Origin: an uncultured Clostridia bacterium
GTDB lineage: Bacteria > Bacillota > Clostridia > Oscillospirales > Acutalibacteraceae
Assembly: GCA_937916395.1 (NCBI GenBank)
Contig: CALFTN010000068.1
Coordinates: 1 to 64,000 of the forward strand
DNA: 64,000 nt
Direction of reading: 5' to 3'
Positions 52,405 to 60,625 of the stretch are shown one piece after another (the stretch's first letter is position 1; each line of letters opens with the position of its first letter). Made by a program: the position numbers and the translations under genes. The notes under the pieces are model-generated. The model did no database searches. It had not been told where the DNA came from and saw only the letters and a list, made by a program, of their open reading frames with translations.

Positions 52405-52430
52405 AGCGTGAACGGTTTTCCGTTCACGCT
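52405..52430 (-). terminator. Leader terminator (attenuator) before infC
   Basis: AGCGTGAACGG (52405-52415) pairs perfectly with CCGTTCACGCT (52420-52430). On the minus strand AAATTTTT follows, just before the infC ribosome site. Its 5' arm plus loop (minus-strand GAACGGAAAA, 52425-52416) is exactly complementary to leader bases UUUUCCGUUC (52506-52497), which could form an antiterminator. Confidence 0.8.
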
Positions 52431-52525
52431 AAAAGACATAACATTACTGTCAATAATCTAAAAGGTATTGTACCAAACAATGCTCTCGTTTGGTGAGAAC
52501 GGAAAAGTTCTGCTTTGTTTTGCTC
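52405..52525 (-). promoter_or_regulatory. L20-type leader of infC-rpmI-rplT
   Basis: The roughly 120-nt transcript leader between the promoter and infC holds two exclusive folds: the terminator at 52405-52430 and the antiterminator described with it. A further hairpin, CCAAAC/GTTTGG, encloses GAGAGCATT (about 52475-52493), a shape compatible with a mimic of the 23S rRNA site for L20. In Bacillus subtilis, L20 binding to such a leader promotes termination. The same logic is inferred here. Confidence 0.7.
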
Positions 52526-52529
52526 AAAT

Positions 52530-52558
52530 ATAATAACAGTAAGTTCTCTTTTTGTCAA
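52530..52558 (-). promoter_or_regulatory. Promoter of infC-rpmI-rplT
   Basis: On the minus strand consensus TTGACA (52558-52553), a 17-nt spacer and TATTAT (52535-52530) give a strong promoter. It starts the regulated leader and lies directly after the end of the pseudokinase gene. Confidence 0.8.
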
Positions 52559-52566
52559 TACCTTTT

Positions 52567-54378
52567 TTAAAAATTCGACATAATATTTCCTAAACCTTGT
52601 ACTCCAGAAATAATATCATCAATATTTTCGCCGATTGATTGTGTTGTTGCTTCAGTTTCTGGTGGAGTATATTCTCCGTAACAGTAAATAACAACTTTTA
52701 AATTCGCACTGATTCTTCTGTCTTCTGGAATTTCTTTCCATTCAGTTTCATCCTTCGGATAATAAACTATACTTGTAACCTTGTTTGAATCCTCAGTGGT
52801 TTCAGCAACACTACCAACAATAATTTCTACATTCTTAAATCCTTTTTCATTGAGCTCATCATACACTTCTGTTGCATCGTTACCAACTAAATCAGGAACT
52901 TTAAGACCATCACTTACCTTTAAGGTAATTGAGCGCTTGTTTATTGAAGAAACGACTGTTCCCTCTGGTAAATCCTGTGCAATAACTGACCCTATTTCCT
53001 GGTCGCTGTCTTCATAAACAGTACTTATTACAAGTACATCTTTATAAGTTTCATCAGCCTTAATCTCATCAATATTTTTGCCACGGAAATCAGGAACTGA
53101 AAGATTCACAAAATCTTCTTCAGTTTCTTTAAGAGAATCTGAAACAGTTTCGTTGGAATTAGTTGTTCCATCTTCATCACCACTATCGCCCATTCCGACT
53201 ATACCAATTACAACCGCAAGTAACACAGCAAGGCATACAACAATGCTTACCACAAGTGTAATTACAGTACTTTTCTTTGCACCTTTTTGCTCTGGTGCGT
53301 AATCATCTTCATAATAATCGTCGGTATCCTCTTCTTCAAAAGCATCAGGTTCAACATTTCTTACAGAACGACGACCCGCTGCCATAGAAGAATATCCTTC
53401 AGCTGCAGAAACTGCCGCAGCAGGCGAAGCTGAGAGGTCATCTCTCAAAAGCTCTGTATTTTCAGTTCTGTCTTCAGGAAGAATTTGCAAAGCGTTAACT
53501 AATGCATTGATAACATAAGCAGGTATGATTTCTGCAAATTTACCAGGAATCATCAATTTATCATTAGATGCCCTTGAAACAGAACTCATTGGTGTGCTAC
53601 CAACAAGAACTCTGTAAAGAACAGTTGAAAAACCGTAAACATCAGTCCAAGGACCCAACTCACCATCTTCAGCATATTGCTCTATAGCAGCATAGCCTTC
53701 AACAATATCCAAAGGAAGTCTACCACTATGTGCTCTTACATCATCAATACTGAAATCCGCAATTTTCACTCTGCCATCTTTACCAACAATGAGAGAATTA
53801 GGTGAAATTGCACCATGTATAATTCCATTTTCGTGAAGCACACCTAAAGCAGAAAGAACCGGCATTAAAAGTACACGTGCTTCATCCCACAATATATATC
53901 CTTGTTCATTTTTCAGTAAATAATCTCTTAAGGTTTCACCTTCACCAAGATATTCACTTACTGCATACGCTGTTCCTAAAAATTCAAAAACATCGTAAAC
54001 AATCGCAAGGGCAGAACACCCTTTAATCTGCTTAAGAGTATTCCATAATTTTGTAAATTTCGCCTTTGCATCAATAAAAGCTGCAGCCCTGCCTACATTT
54101 ACAAGGCAATAGTTATCTTCACCACGGGTAACCTCACCCTTCGGAAAACATTCGCGAATCGTTACAGGCAATTTCTTTTCTAAATCAAAACCGCAATAGG
54201 TTATCCCATCACCATTTGCAGAAATGACTTTACCTATAAGATATTTGCCACCGACAACCGTTTTGAGTGGTAAAAATGGAGCCTTCTGCACTTCTTCACT
54301 TTCATCTTTGCAATAAGGGCAAACGTTGCTGTCGCCGATTTTTCTCATACAGCGTAAACAAAGTTTCTCTTTTTCCAT
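52567..54378 (-). CDS. Zinc-ribbon pseudokinase with transmembrane helix and PASTA domains
   Basis: This 603-residue membrane protein is built like a PknB-type Ser/Thr kinase. An N-terminal zinc ribbon (CLRC, CPYC, residues 7-22) precedes a kinase fold (about 40-310), a transmembrane helix (about 370-390) and two outer PASTA repeats (SVPDFRGKNIDEIK, VPDLVGNDATEVYDEL). The catalytic residues are lost: the VAIK Lys is Arg (PVTIREC), the HRD loop is HGAISPNS without Asp, and DFG is DFS. It should therefore bind rather than phosphorylate. PASTA repeats bind peptidoglycan fragments, so a wall-sensing scaffold is likely. It is last in the rsmD-coaD-coiled-coil operon. A separate active PASTA kinase is expected elsewhere. 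Confidence 0.88.
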   Translation of the reverse strand: MEKEKLCLRCMRKIGDSNVCPYCKDESEEVQKAPFLPLKTVVGGKYLIGKVISANGDGITYCGFDLEKKLPVTIRECFPKGEVTRGEDNYCLVNVGRAAAFIDAKAKFTKLWNTLKQIKGCSALAIVYDVFEFLGTAYAVSEYLGEGETLRDYLLKNEQGYILWDEARVLLMPVLSALGVLHENGIIHGAISPNSLIVGKDGRVKIADFSIDDVRAHSGRLPLDIVEGYAAIEQYAEDGELGPWTDVYGFSTVLYRVLVGSTPMSSVSRASNDKLMIPGKFAEIIPAYVINALVNALQILPEDRTENTELLRDDLSASPAAAVSAAEGYSSMAAGRRSVRNVEPDAFEEEDTDDYYEDDYAPEQKGAKKSTVITLVVSIVVCLAVLLAVVIGIVGMGDSGDEDGTTNSNETVSDSLKETEEDFVNLSVPDFRGKNIDEIKADETYKDVLVISTVYEDSDQEIGSVIAQDLPEGTVVSSINKRSITLKVSDGLKVPDLVGNDATEVYDELNEKGFKNVEIIVGSVAETTEDSNKVTSIVYYPKDETEWKEIPEDRRISANLKVVIYCYGEYTPPETEATTQSIGENIDDIISGVQGLGNIMSNF

Positions 54379-54398
54379 TATAGATTTTCCACCCTTTA

Positions 54399-54944
54399 TC
54401 AGTCAAAATCAGGTCTTGGTTCACTGCCTGCATTAAGTGCATCGTGAAGACTTTGTCTTAAGGTTCTGATATCGTTAACGCTTCTTGTGAGTGTTTCATC
54501 AGTATCTTTAATAACATTCTCAACATAAGCGCTTGCATTTCTACGCATATCATTTGACCAACGCTCTGCTTTATCTGCAATTTCGTTAGCCTTGAGTTTT
54601 GAAGCATTAATAAGAGCCTGAGACTCTTCTTTTGCTTGTTGCATAATTGCTAAAGCTGCTTCTTTTGCCTCTTTAGTAATCTGATGCTCTTCAACCATAA
54701 GATCTGCTCTCTGACGTGCTTTAATAATGATTTCTTCTGCTGCTGCATCTGCTGCGTTAAGAATATCACGTCTTTCAGCTGCAATTTTCTTTGCCTGTGT
54801 AATTTCAACAGGCATATTAAGTCTGATGTCTTCAATAATTCTTCTGAGCTCATCAACATCTACTGCAAGCTTGCTTGAAAATGGAACACTTCTGCCTTCT
54901 TCAATGACAGTATCCATATCATTAAGTAAAGTATCAATACTCAT
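54399..54944 (-). CDS. Coiled-coil protein, hypothetical
   Basis: This 181-residue protein is nearly all helix. A long Ala/Glu/Lys-rich coiled coil runs from about residue 40 to 160 (for example EIIIKARQRADLMVEEHQ), and a short flexible acidic tail follows. It resembles the DivIVA/SepIVA-like or ATPase-stalk-like proteins often found next to coaD and rsmD in Clostridia. A role in septum or wall placement is a guess from the pseudokinase neighbour 20 nt downstream. The ATG follows AAGGTTGG. Confidence 0.75.
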   Translation of the reverse strand: MSIDTLLNDMDTVIEEGRSVPFSSKLAVDVDELRRIIEDIRLNMPVEITQAKKIAAERRDILNAADAAAEEIIIKARQRADLMVEEHQITKEAKEAALAIMQQAKEESQALINASKLKANEIADKAERWSNDMRRNASAYVENVIKDTDETLTRSVNDIRTLRQSLHDALNAGSEPRPDFD

Positions 54945-54993
54945 AAATGTACCAACCTTTCAATAAAAAAATATATAAATTTTATTATTAGCA

Positions 54994-55479
54994 TTATTTA
55001 GAAAGTCGTGAGATTATGTCATCACAAATTTCAACAGGGACAAATGTAGAAACATCTCCACCTAATTTACAAACCTCTTTAACAACACTTGAACTTAGGA
55101 ACATATAATCAGCACTTGTGGTTAAAAATATTGTTTCAAGCTCACTGTTTAACTTTTGATTGGTGAGTGCCTGACGAAATTCATCATCAAAGTCTGAAAT
55201 AGCGCGAAGACCTTTTACTACAGCAGAAGCACCCTTTTCTCTTGCGTAATCTGCTAAAAGCCCCAAGTGACTGTCAACAGTTACATTTGGTAAATCTGTT
55301 GTACAACGTCTTATAAAATCCATTCGCTCTTCAACAGTAAAGCTACCGCTGTTTTTATTGAAGTTTTTCATTACAACAACAATAACATTATCGAAAAGCT
55401 TTGAGGACCTTTTTATAATATCTAAGTGACCTATTGTAAGTGGGTCAAAGCTACCAGGACAAATTACGGTTTTACCCAT
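54994..55479 (-). CDS. coaD: Phosphopantetheine adenylyltransferase
   Basis: This 161-residue enzyme makes dephospho-coenzyme A from 4'-phosphopantetheine and ATP. It shows the nucleotidyltransferase signature ICPGSFDPLTIGHLDII (residues about 6-22, T/HxGH motif), KGLRAISDFD (about 87-96) and YMFLSSSVVKE. The open frame begins at an earlier GTG that is part of the ribosome site, so the ATG at 55479 is used. It lies 1 nt after the rsmD stop codon. Confidence 0.96.
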   Translation of the reverse strand: MGKTVICPGSFDPLTIGHLDIIKRSSKLFDNVIVVVMKNFNKNSGSFTVEERMDFIRRCTTDLPNVTVDSHLGLLADYAREKGASAVVKGLRAISDFDDEFRQALTNQKLNSELETIFLTTSADYMFLSSSVVKEVCKLGGDVSTFVPVEICDDIISRLSK

Positions 55480-55480
55480 A

Positions 55481-56017
55481 TTACTCACCCTTTCTGTAAA
55501 CAGTTAAAGCAATTTTACCATATTTATATCTTTTAGAAGTAAAGCCCTCTATATTTTCTGGCAAAAATTCCTCACTACCTGTTTCACAAACAATTACACC
55601 ATTTTCATTTATATGTGGTGCAATTCTTTCTATTGCATCTTCCATAAGCCCTGCCTTATATGGTGGGTCTAAAAGAGCAATATCATATTTTTCAATAACC
55701 CTGTCTAAATACCCCAGAGCATCTGAACGCACAGTTTTTGCCTTTTCTCTGAAATTTGTAATTTTGAGATTTTCTTCAACTACCGCAATTGATTTTGAAG
55801 AAGCATCTACAAACACACACGAGTCAGCTCCACGGCTTAACGCTTCAATTCCTAACTGACCAGAACCAGCAAAAAGGTCTATAACCTTAGCATCTGGCAC
55901 ATCAAACTGAATAATATTAAAAATAGATTCTTTAACCTTATCGGTTGTTGGTCTTACGTCATTACCCTCAAGAGTGAAGAGACGGCGACCACGCTGTGAA
56001 CCTGTAATTACACGCAC
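55481..56017 (-). CDS. rsmD: 16S rRNA (guanine-966-N2)-methyltransferase
   Basis: This 178-residue SAM-dependent enzyme methylates G966 of 16S rRNA. RPTTDKVKESIFNII (residues about 22-36), the SAM loop IDLFAGSGQLGIEALSRGA (about 45-63) and the catalytic LLDPPY (about 113) are all as expected. The start codon is GTG (56017), 5 nt after GAGGTG. A -35 like TTGACA lies about 85 nt upstream. It is the first gene of an operon with coaD, the coiled-coil gene and the pseudokinase. Confidence 0.95.
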   Translation of the reverse strand: MRVITGSQRGRRLFTLEGNDVRPTTDKVKESIFNIIQFDVPDAKVIDLFAGSGQLGIEALSRGADSCVFVDASSKSIAVVEENLKITNFREKAKTVRSDALGYLDRVIEKYDIALLDPPYKAGLMEDAIERIAPHINENGVIVCETGSEEFLPENIEGFTSKRYKYGKIALTVYRKGE

Positions 56018-56145
56018 AAAAACACCTCGTAATATAAAATGACATACTTACGCATTATATATAATCACTATATTATTACACTTTTTTGAGTGATTTGTCA
56101 AGTTTTTGTGTTCAGTTGTCAGGTTTTTGGGGTTAGATATTATAA

Positions 56146-56180
56146 AACAGGAAACAGAGCACACTACTCCGTTTCCTGTT
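56146..56180 (-). terminator. Terminator after the three-paralog operon
   Basis: AACAGGAAAC (56146-56155) pairs perfectly with GTTTCCTGTT (56171-56180) around a 15-nt loop. On the minus strand TTAT follows. It lies 27 nt beyond the last paralog. Confidence 0.7.
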
Positions 56181-56206
56181 AAAATTAATTATTTAATGTT
56201 TTCGTT

Positions 56207-56848
56207 TTAATAGGCGTTTAACCTTTTATCAAACAACTCAGGTGGTATTGGCTTAACTGGAACCATTTTATCTGAAAACCTGTATTCATCTTCATACCAT
56301 TTCAAAAAACTTCTAATATCATTGTCATACTTAAACCACATAGCAAGTACCAATCTTTTATCAAGTGGTTTAAGGTCTATTATACCGTTTTTTAATTCTA
56401 TGGCACCACTTTTCCCATCTGTTATGTAATAATAGTCACCATCGTCTGATTTAGTTAAAAATAAAATATATATACCTCTTTGGTCAACATACTCGTCCGC
56501 ATACTCTATAATCGGCTTACCATTATCATATTGTTTAGCGAGTATTACTTCAAAATCAGGAAAATAATATTCATCCCAATATGCAATTCCGATTAACTCT
56601 TCCACACTCGTTTCAACATTACTTTCTATTTTTAAGTGTTTCAGATTCTTGATTTTTTTATTATTAACATCAGCATCAAATGATAGCGTTGCTCCACCAA
56701 TAGAACTTAATACAACACAACAATCAGATTTTGCAATTATTTCATCAAGTATTTGCATAGATTTATTTTTTGAATAAATAAAAAGCAGTATGCTTAGTGC
56801 AACACTAAATAGAGCAACCGCTACACGAACAACAATTTTCTTTTTCAT
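56207..56848 (-). CDS. Membrane-anchored hypothetical protein, paralog 3 of 3
   Basis: This 213-residue protein starts MKKK and has a single N-terminal transmembrane helix (about residues 7-24), with the rest probably outside. It shares with its two neighbours the block SDCCVVL (about 37-43), ILFLTKSDDGDYYYITDGKSGAI (split here as ILFLTK and DYYYITDGKSGAIEL) and a C-terminal W-x4-Y-x-FSD pattern. The two neighbours end in IETTAAP; this copy does not. The ATG at 56848 follows AGGGGG; the longer frame to 56872 has no better site. It is the last gene of a four-gene operon headed by an XRE regulator. Family and function unknown. Confidence 0.65.
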   Translation of the reverse strand: MKKKIVVRVAVALFSVALSILLFIYSKNKSMQILDEIIAKSDCCVVLSSIGGATLSFDADVNNKKIKNLKHLKIESNVETSVEELIGIAYWDEYYFPDFEVILAKQYDNGKPIIEYADEYVDQRGIYILFLTKSDDGDYYYITDGKSGAIELKNGIIDLKPLDKRLVLAMWFKYDNDIRSFLKWYEDEYRFSDKMVPVKPIPPELFDKRLNAY

Positions 56849-56887
56849 TAATATCCCCCTATTATTAATCATCTTAAGCGTAGCGAT

Positions 56888-57508
56888 TTACGGTGCTGCT
56901 GTTGTTTCTATCGAAGAATATGTTACCTGTTTCTTTTTGTACATATTCTCAGAAAACTCATAATCCTCAATCAACCAATCATAAAAACCATCATAATCCT
57001 TAAAGAATTTCCTTAATTCTCTATTCAAACCTTTATTAAGCGGTTTAAATTTAAAATCATCAAGTTCAATAGCACCATCTTTACCACCTAACACATAATA
57101 ACAATCATCTTCTTCGGCTTTTGTTAAAAACAATATGTACTGGTGTTCATTTAAAAATTTTTCGCCTTCCTGAATTATTGTTATTTCGTAAGATGGTGCA
57201 TCAAATACATCTTTTTTATTATATTCTATAAAAATCTCGCTTTTTTCTCCTGCAAACGTGACTATTACTTCCTGATAAAATTTACCATCTTTCTCATACA
57301 CATCTTTTAATGGTTCACTTGGAATTGCATTGCCACAAAAGAAACCAGCATAAGAGGTATCAATCCTGACACAACAATCTGACTCATCAATCAATCTTTG
57401 AAGTGTCCATTCAGATTTATTTTCTGGATAATTAAAGACTATTACACCAACAGATGTCGCAATAATTAATAAAAATGATATTACTAAAACAATCAACTTC
57501 TTTTTCAT
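56888..57508 (-). CDS. Membrane-anchored hypothetical protein, paralog 2 of 3
   Basis: This 206-residue protein has an N-terminal transmembrane helix (LIVLVISFLLIIATSVGVIV, residues about 5-24). NYPENKSEWTLQRLIDESDC, almost identical to paralog 1, follows. The outer part has ILFLTKAEEDDCYYVLGGKD and DWLIEDYEFSENM, then a short low-complexity end (SSIETTAAP). The ATG follows AGGGGGATT. The intergenic sequence before this gene is nearly the same as that before paralog 3, a sign of recent tandem duplication. Function unknown. Confidence 0.65.
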   Translation of the reverse strand: MKKKLIVLVISFLLIIATSVGVIVFNYPENKSEWTLQRLIDESDCCVRIDTSYAGFFCGNAIPSEPLKDVYEKDGKFYQEVIVTFAGEKSEIFIEYNKKDVFDAPSYEITIIQEGEKFLNEHQYILFLTKAEEDDCYYVLGGKDGAIELDDFKFKPLNKGLNRELRKFFKDYDGFYDWLIEDYEFSENMYKKKQVTYSSIETTAAP

Positions 57509-57548
57509 TATTAATCCCCCTATTATTAATCATCTCAAGCATAGCAAT

Positions 57549-58199
57549 TTACGGTGCTGCTGTTGTTTCAATATTACTATAATCTATATATGGTATTGTC
57601 ATATTGTTAATATCAAACTCAACACGAGTAGCTTCAACTGGTATCATATTGTCTGAAAATTCATATTCATTTACTCTCCAATGTTCAAATTTTCCGTAAT
57701 CATTTTCAAACTTCAACCAAACGGCGAAATTTAATTTCTCATCAAGCGGTTCTAAACTATCGTCTGTTATTTTTATTGCACCACTTTTTCCACCTGTTAT
57801 GTAATAATAATCACCATCTTGGGCTTTTGACAGAAACAAAATATATGGTGGTCTTTCCGCTCCCAAATCTCCGGCTGTATATTCCAATGTAGGTTTATAG
57901 TCTTTAAACACCTGAACGAGAATAAAATGACCATCTGGGAAATACAATTCATCACGTTCATCTATAACTCTAATCTCTTCTCTGTTTGAACATTCATTTT
58001 CTTTTGTTTCAACATAAGGACCAGTGTAACAAAAGTGCCACTCAACATTTTCAAGCACTACACAACAATCTGACTCTTCAATTAATCTCTGAAGAGTCCA
58101 TTCAGATTTATTTTCGGGATAATTAAAGGCTATTACACCAACAGTTATTACAAGCATTAATACTAATGATGTTACTAAAATAATCAACTTCTTTTTCAT
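57549..58199 (-). CDS. Membrane-anchored hypothetical protein, paralog 1 of 3
   Basis: This 216-residue protein has a transmembrane helix at residues about 5-24 and the same first 47 residues as paralog 2 apart from a few changes. The outer part has YILFLSKAQDGDYYYITGGK and HWRVNEYEFSDNM, and ends IETTAAP. The ATG follows GGGGGATTAATA. It begins 22 nt after the XRE regulator gene and is probably controlled by it. The conserved Cys pair in SDCCVV occurs in all three paralogs and could form a disulfide or bind a metal. Confidence 0.65.
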   Translation of the reverse strand: MKKKLIILVTSLVLMLVITVGVIAFNYPENKSEWTLQRLIEESDCCVVLENVEWHFCYTGPYVETKENECSNREEIRVIDERDELYFPDGHFILVQVFKDYKPTLEYTAGDLGAERPPYILFLSKAQDGDYYYITGGKSGAIKITDDSLEPLDEKLNFAVWLKFENDYGKFEHWRVNEYEFSDNMIPVEATRVEFDINNMTIPYIDYSNIETTAAP

Positions 58200-58221
58200 T
58201 ATTAATCCCCCAAAAACACTT

Positions 58222-58731
58222 TTAGCGTTTAAAGATTTTGTTTATCAAAATCCTTAATTTATAAATCGCTTTATTAGAATTCATTGTTCTACCCAACAAA
58301 TAAATTCCAAAAATCAATTCTACAATAGAAACACCCAACAGAAAGCCAGAAATGAAATCTCTGAAAGAAGAACCGTCTATGCAGAATGAAAGTGCAAGCA
58401 AAGAAATACCCATTATAATAAGAAAGAAGCTGGTACTAGAATTCTTTGACTGTTTCAATTCCTGTATATCTTTAAGCATACCGAGAATTTCTTTTTCATC
58501 GTATACACGTATACTTTTTTCATTTTCTTCACCATCTAAAAGTTCAGAAACAGAAATCCCAAGCACATTGCACAGCGTTTCTACAACGGCATAATCTGGC
58601 ATACACTTGCCGTTTTCCCACTTAGAAATAGTTTTATTGCTTACACCAATTTTTTCTGCAAGCTGTTCTTGTGTTAAATTTTTTTCTCTTCTTTTTAAGG
58701 CAATGAAATTGCCTGTTGCCTGTTGGTTCAT
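58222..58731 (-). CDS. XRE-family regulator with C-terminal membrane helices
   Basis: This 169-residue protein has an N-terminal helix-turn-helix (LTQEQLAEKIGVSNKTISKW, residues about 19-38) of the Cro/C1 type. After a linker, two hydrophobic segments follow (FFLIIMGISLLALSFCI, about 102-118, and ISGFLLGVSIVELIFGIYLL, about 127-146), so it should sit in the membrane while binding DNA. The ATG at 58731 follows GGGGGTG; a longer frame to 58767 is less likely. An inverted repeat, AAGGTG/CACCTT (58751-58770), just upstream may be its own operator. It heads the operon of three membrane-anchored paralogs. Confidence 0.82.
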   Translation of the reverse strand: MNQQATGNFIALKRREKNLTQEQLAEKIGVSNKTISKWENGKCMPDYAVVETLCNVLGISVSELLDGEENEKSIRVYDEKEILGMLKDIQELKQSKNSSTSFFLIIMGISLLALSFCIDGSSFRDFISGFLLGVSIVELIFGIYLLGRTMNSNKAIYKLRILINKIFKR

Positions 58732-58750
58732 AAAAACACCCCCAAAAGTT

Positions 58751-58770
58751 AAGGTGACGGAAACCACCTT
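58751..58770. promoter_or_regulatory. Candidate operator upstream of the XRE regulator
   Basis: AAGGTG and CACCTT are a perfect 6-bp inverted repeat with an 8-nt spacer (ACGGAAAC), 20 nt before the regulator start. The spacing fits one turn of a Cro/C1-type dimer. Autorepression is inferred. Confidence 0.45.
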
Positions 58771-58894
58771 ATAGTTTTATTATAAAAAATCCACCCAAAA
58801 TTCACATCCCCCATAAGGCGAATTTGAGTGGAATAACCATTACAACCAAGGCGAAGCCTTCCAAAATTCCGAAATCCGCATTATGCATTCCGAA

Positions 58895-59368
58895 TTAGTG
58901 GAGCTGAAAGTTCCACTCCGGCTCTCCGTCTTTTTTCATTTCTTCGTTCCAGTTGCAAAAAATCTCGAAATGCTCATCACTTAAAAACATTTTAAGGTAT
59001 TCACCAAAATTTGGCGAAAGCTCCATTTTCTTTAAATCTTCGATACTTGCAAAGAAAACCTCACCCTCGTCGGTTTTATCTACCAATTCACCCTCAAAAT
59101 CATTTGTTTTATAAAAATGAACAAAATATTTATCGTTGGTGTCAATATTATGCCAATGCACCATACCACAATATTTTAAATTACGCACAGTAAGGCCTGT
59201 TTCTTCTTTTGCCTCTCTTACTGCACTGTCATAGATGCTCTCACCATTCTCAACATGACCACCAGGGAAGGTACACCCACACCAATATTTTACTCTTCTT
59301 TGCACTACAACCTCATGGGTTTCAGGATTTTGTATCATAATCATATTTGTTAATTCTATTTTTGACAT
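58895..59368 (-). CDS. Nudix hydrolase
   Basis: This 157-residue pyrophosphohydrolase of the MutT/Nudix family shows the full Nudix box GGHVENGESIYDSAVREAKE ending ETGL (residues about 36-59), with the metal-binding REAKEE. N-terminal KIELTNMIMIQNPETHEVVV is the usual first strand pair. The pattern is close to 8-oxo-dGTP diphosphatases such as YtkD, but the substrate is not fixed by sequence. The ATG follows TAGGAG. It lies 15 nt after the alpha/beta hydrolase gene and may be co-transcribed with it. Confidence 0.9.
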   Translation of the reverse strand: MSKIELTNMIMIQNPETHEVVVQRRVKYWCGCTFPGGHVENGESIYDSAVREAKEETGLTVRNLKYCGMVHWHNIDTNDKYFVHFYKTNDFEGELVDKTDEGEVFFASIEDLKKMELSPNFGEYLKMFLSDEHFEIFCNWNEEMKKDGEPEWNFQLH

Positions 59369-59383
59369 AGTTTACTCCTATAC

Positions 59384-60445
59384 TTATCTTTTACTTAAAT
59401 CCTGATTAAACATCCATTCTACCCACGGCTCTGTTCCGTAAAATCTGCCACTCATTCCGTGACCAAATTCATCCCAGCGGGTATATTTTACTGGTGCTGA
59501 AACTTTCTTTAACTGATTATAACATTCATCATCCGGCTCAACTTCTACTGTTTTGTCATCAGAAGAATGAGCAATCCATATCGGCATACTTTTGAGCAAT
59601 TCAAAATTATATTCTTTCCAGTTCGCAAATGCACCCATAACAGGAATTGCACAAGCAAAAAACTCTGGATATTTAGCAATTAATTTCCAAGTACAAACAC
59701 CACCAAATGATGTTCCTGTAATATATATTCTATTTTTATCAATTGAATTTTCTTTACATAAAAGCTCAATTAATTGCATTAGAGCTTCAAGATAATTAAC
59801 AGGCTTTGTACCATTCCACATATCGCTATATGGTGCTTGTGGTATCAAAACAGAGCAATCTCTATTTAAAAGTTTTTCATCCAATCCGTGATTTTTAAAA
59901 ATTTTTAATGGTTTTCTGTTATCTGAACCAAGTCCGTTACCACCATGTAAATAAATGAAGAGTGGACTATTATCACTCTGTGATTTTTTAAATCGATAAT
60001 TTATCGCCATATTATTTTCTTTGCTTATAAAAAGATATTTCTTAAAATCGCTATTTAAAGTAACTTGTTCTGCAATATGTGATTCATTTTTATGTATCAA
60101 GGTTTTATCATAGAGTTTATTATGTTTATGATAACGCCTTGAGTTAGTTATAATATAGTATTTTTGCTCTAATAAATTGAAATTTATGTTTTTATCAGTT
60201 TTATTTAAACCATTTTGCGTAAGAGTATATAAAAAATTATCACTACCTACAATATTATAACTGTCATTTACCAATTTTAAAATTTCTTCAGTCATAACTT
60301 TACTGTAATTATTATAAATCTCAGCACAATCTTTTTCAGTAAATTCTATAAGAATATAATAATTCTTTATATCTCTTTTTATATATGGCTTAAATGGTTT
60401 TTTATCAGCCAAAAAGTCATATAGAATAATATCTCTGAATTTCAT
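59384..60445 (-). CDS. Alpha/beta hydrolase (esterase/prolyl-oligopeptidase-like) with an unassigned N domain
   Basis: This 354-residue protein has a C-terminal alpha/beta hydrolase domain (from about residue 155): LFIYLHGGNGLGSDNR (oxyanion region), GTSFGG (nucleophile Ser, about 251), HSSDDKTVE (acid) and FGHGMSG (catalytic His). The order fits the esterase_PHB/LpqC and prolyl-oligopeptidase-like families. The N-terminal 150 residues are Asn- and Tyr-rich and unassigned. The ATG at 60445 follows GGGTGA, while the earlier ATG at 60469 has no ribosome site. There is no signal peptide. It is divergent from the small hydrophobic peptide locus. Confidence 0.8.
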   Translation of the reverse strand: MKFRDIILYDFLADKKPFKPYIKRDIKNYYILIEFTEKDCAEIYNNYSKVMTEEILKLVNDSYNIVGSDNFLYTLTQNGLNKTDKNINFNLLEQKYYIITNSRRYHKHNKLYDKTLIHKNESHIAEQVTLNSDFKKYLFISKENNMAINYRFKKSQSDNSPLFIYLHGGNGLGSDNRKPLKIFKNHGLDEKLLNRDCSVLIPQAPYSDMWNGTKPVNYLEALMQLIELLCKENSIDKNRIYITGTSFGGVCTWKLIAKYPEFFACAIPVMGAFANWKEYNFELLKSMPIWIAHSSDDKTVEVEPDDECYNQLKKVSAPVKYTRWDEFGHGMSGRFYGTEPWVEWMFNQDLSKR

Positions 60446-60463
60446 TTTATCACCCAATACATC

Positions 60464-60491
60464 TTGCATTTTTCAATAAATATGATACAAT
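60464..60491 (+). promoter_or_regulatory. Promoter of the candidate toxin transcript
   Basis: TTGCAT (60464-60469), a 16-nt spacer and TACAAT (60486-60491) preceded by TG form an extended -10 promoter. Its transcript would start near 60498 and run through the 21-residue ORF to the terminator at 60700. Confidence 0.65.
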
Positions 60492-60512
60492 AACAAACGG
60501 AACATAAGTTCC

Positions 60513-60546
60513 CAAGGAGTTGTTCCTACGGTAGGCGGTTAGTCTC
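60513..60546. repeat. Left arm of an imperfect inverted repeat around the small ORF
   Basis: CAAGGAGTTGTTCC, a 4-nt TACG, then GTAGGCGGTTAGTCTC matches the reverse complement of 60754-60784 with three mismatches apart from the insertion. The two arms give the two converging transcripts nearly the same 5' sequence. Confidence 0.65.
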
Positions 60547-60625
60547 TTTTACAGAGAGACTGAACTCTCTGATTACATAGAAATCCTTTTATGAGGAAAT
60601 TTGTTTTTTGAGAGTGGTGATTGCT

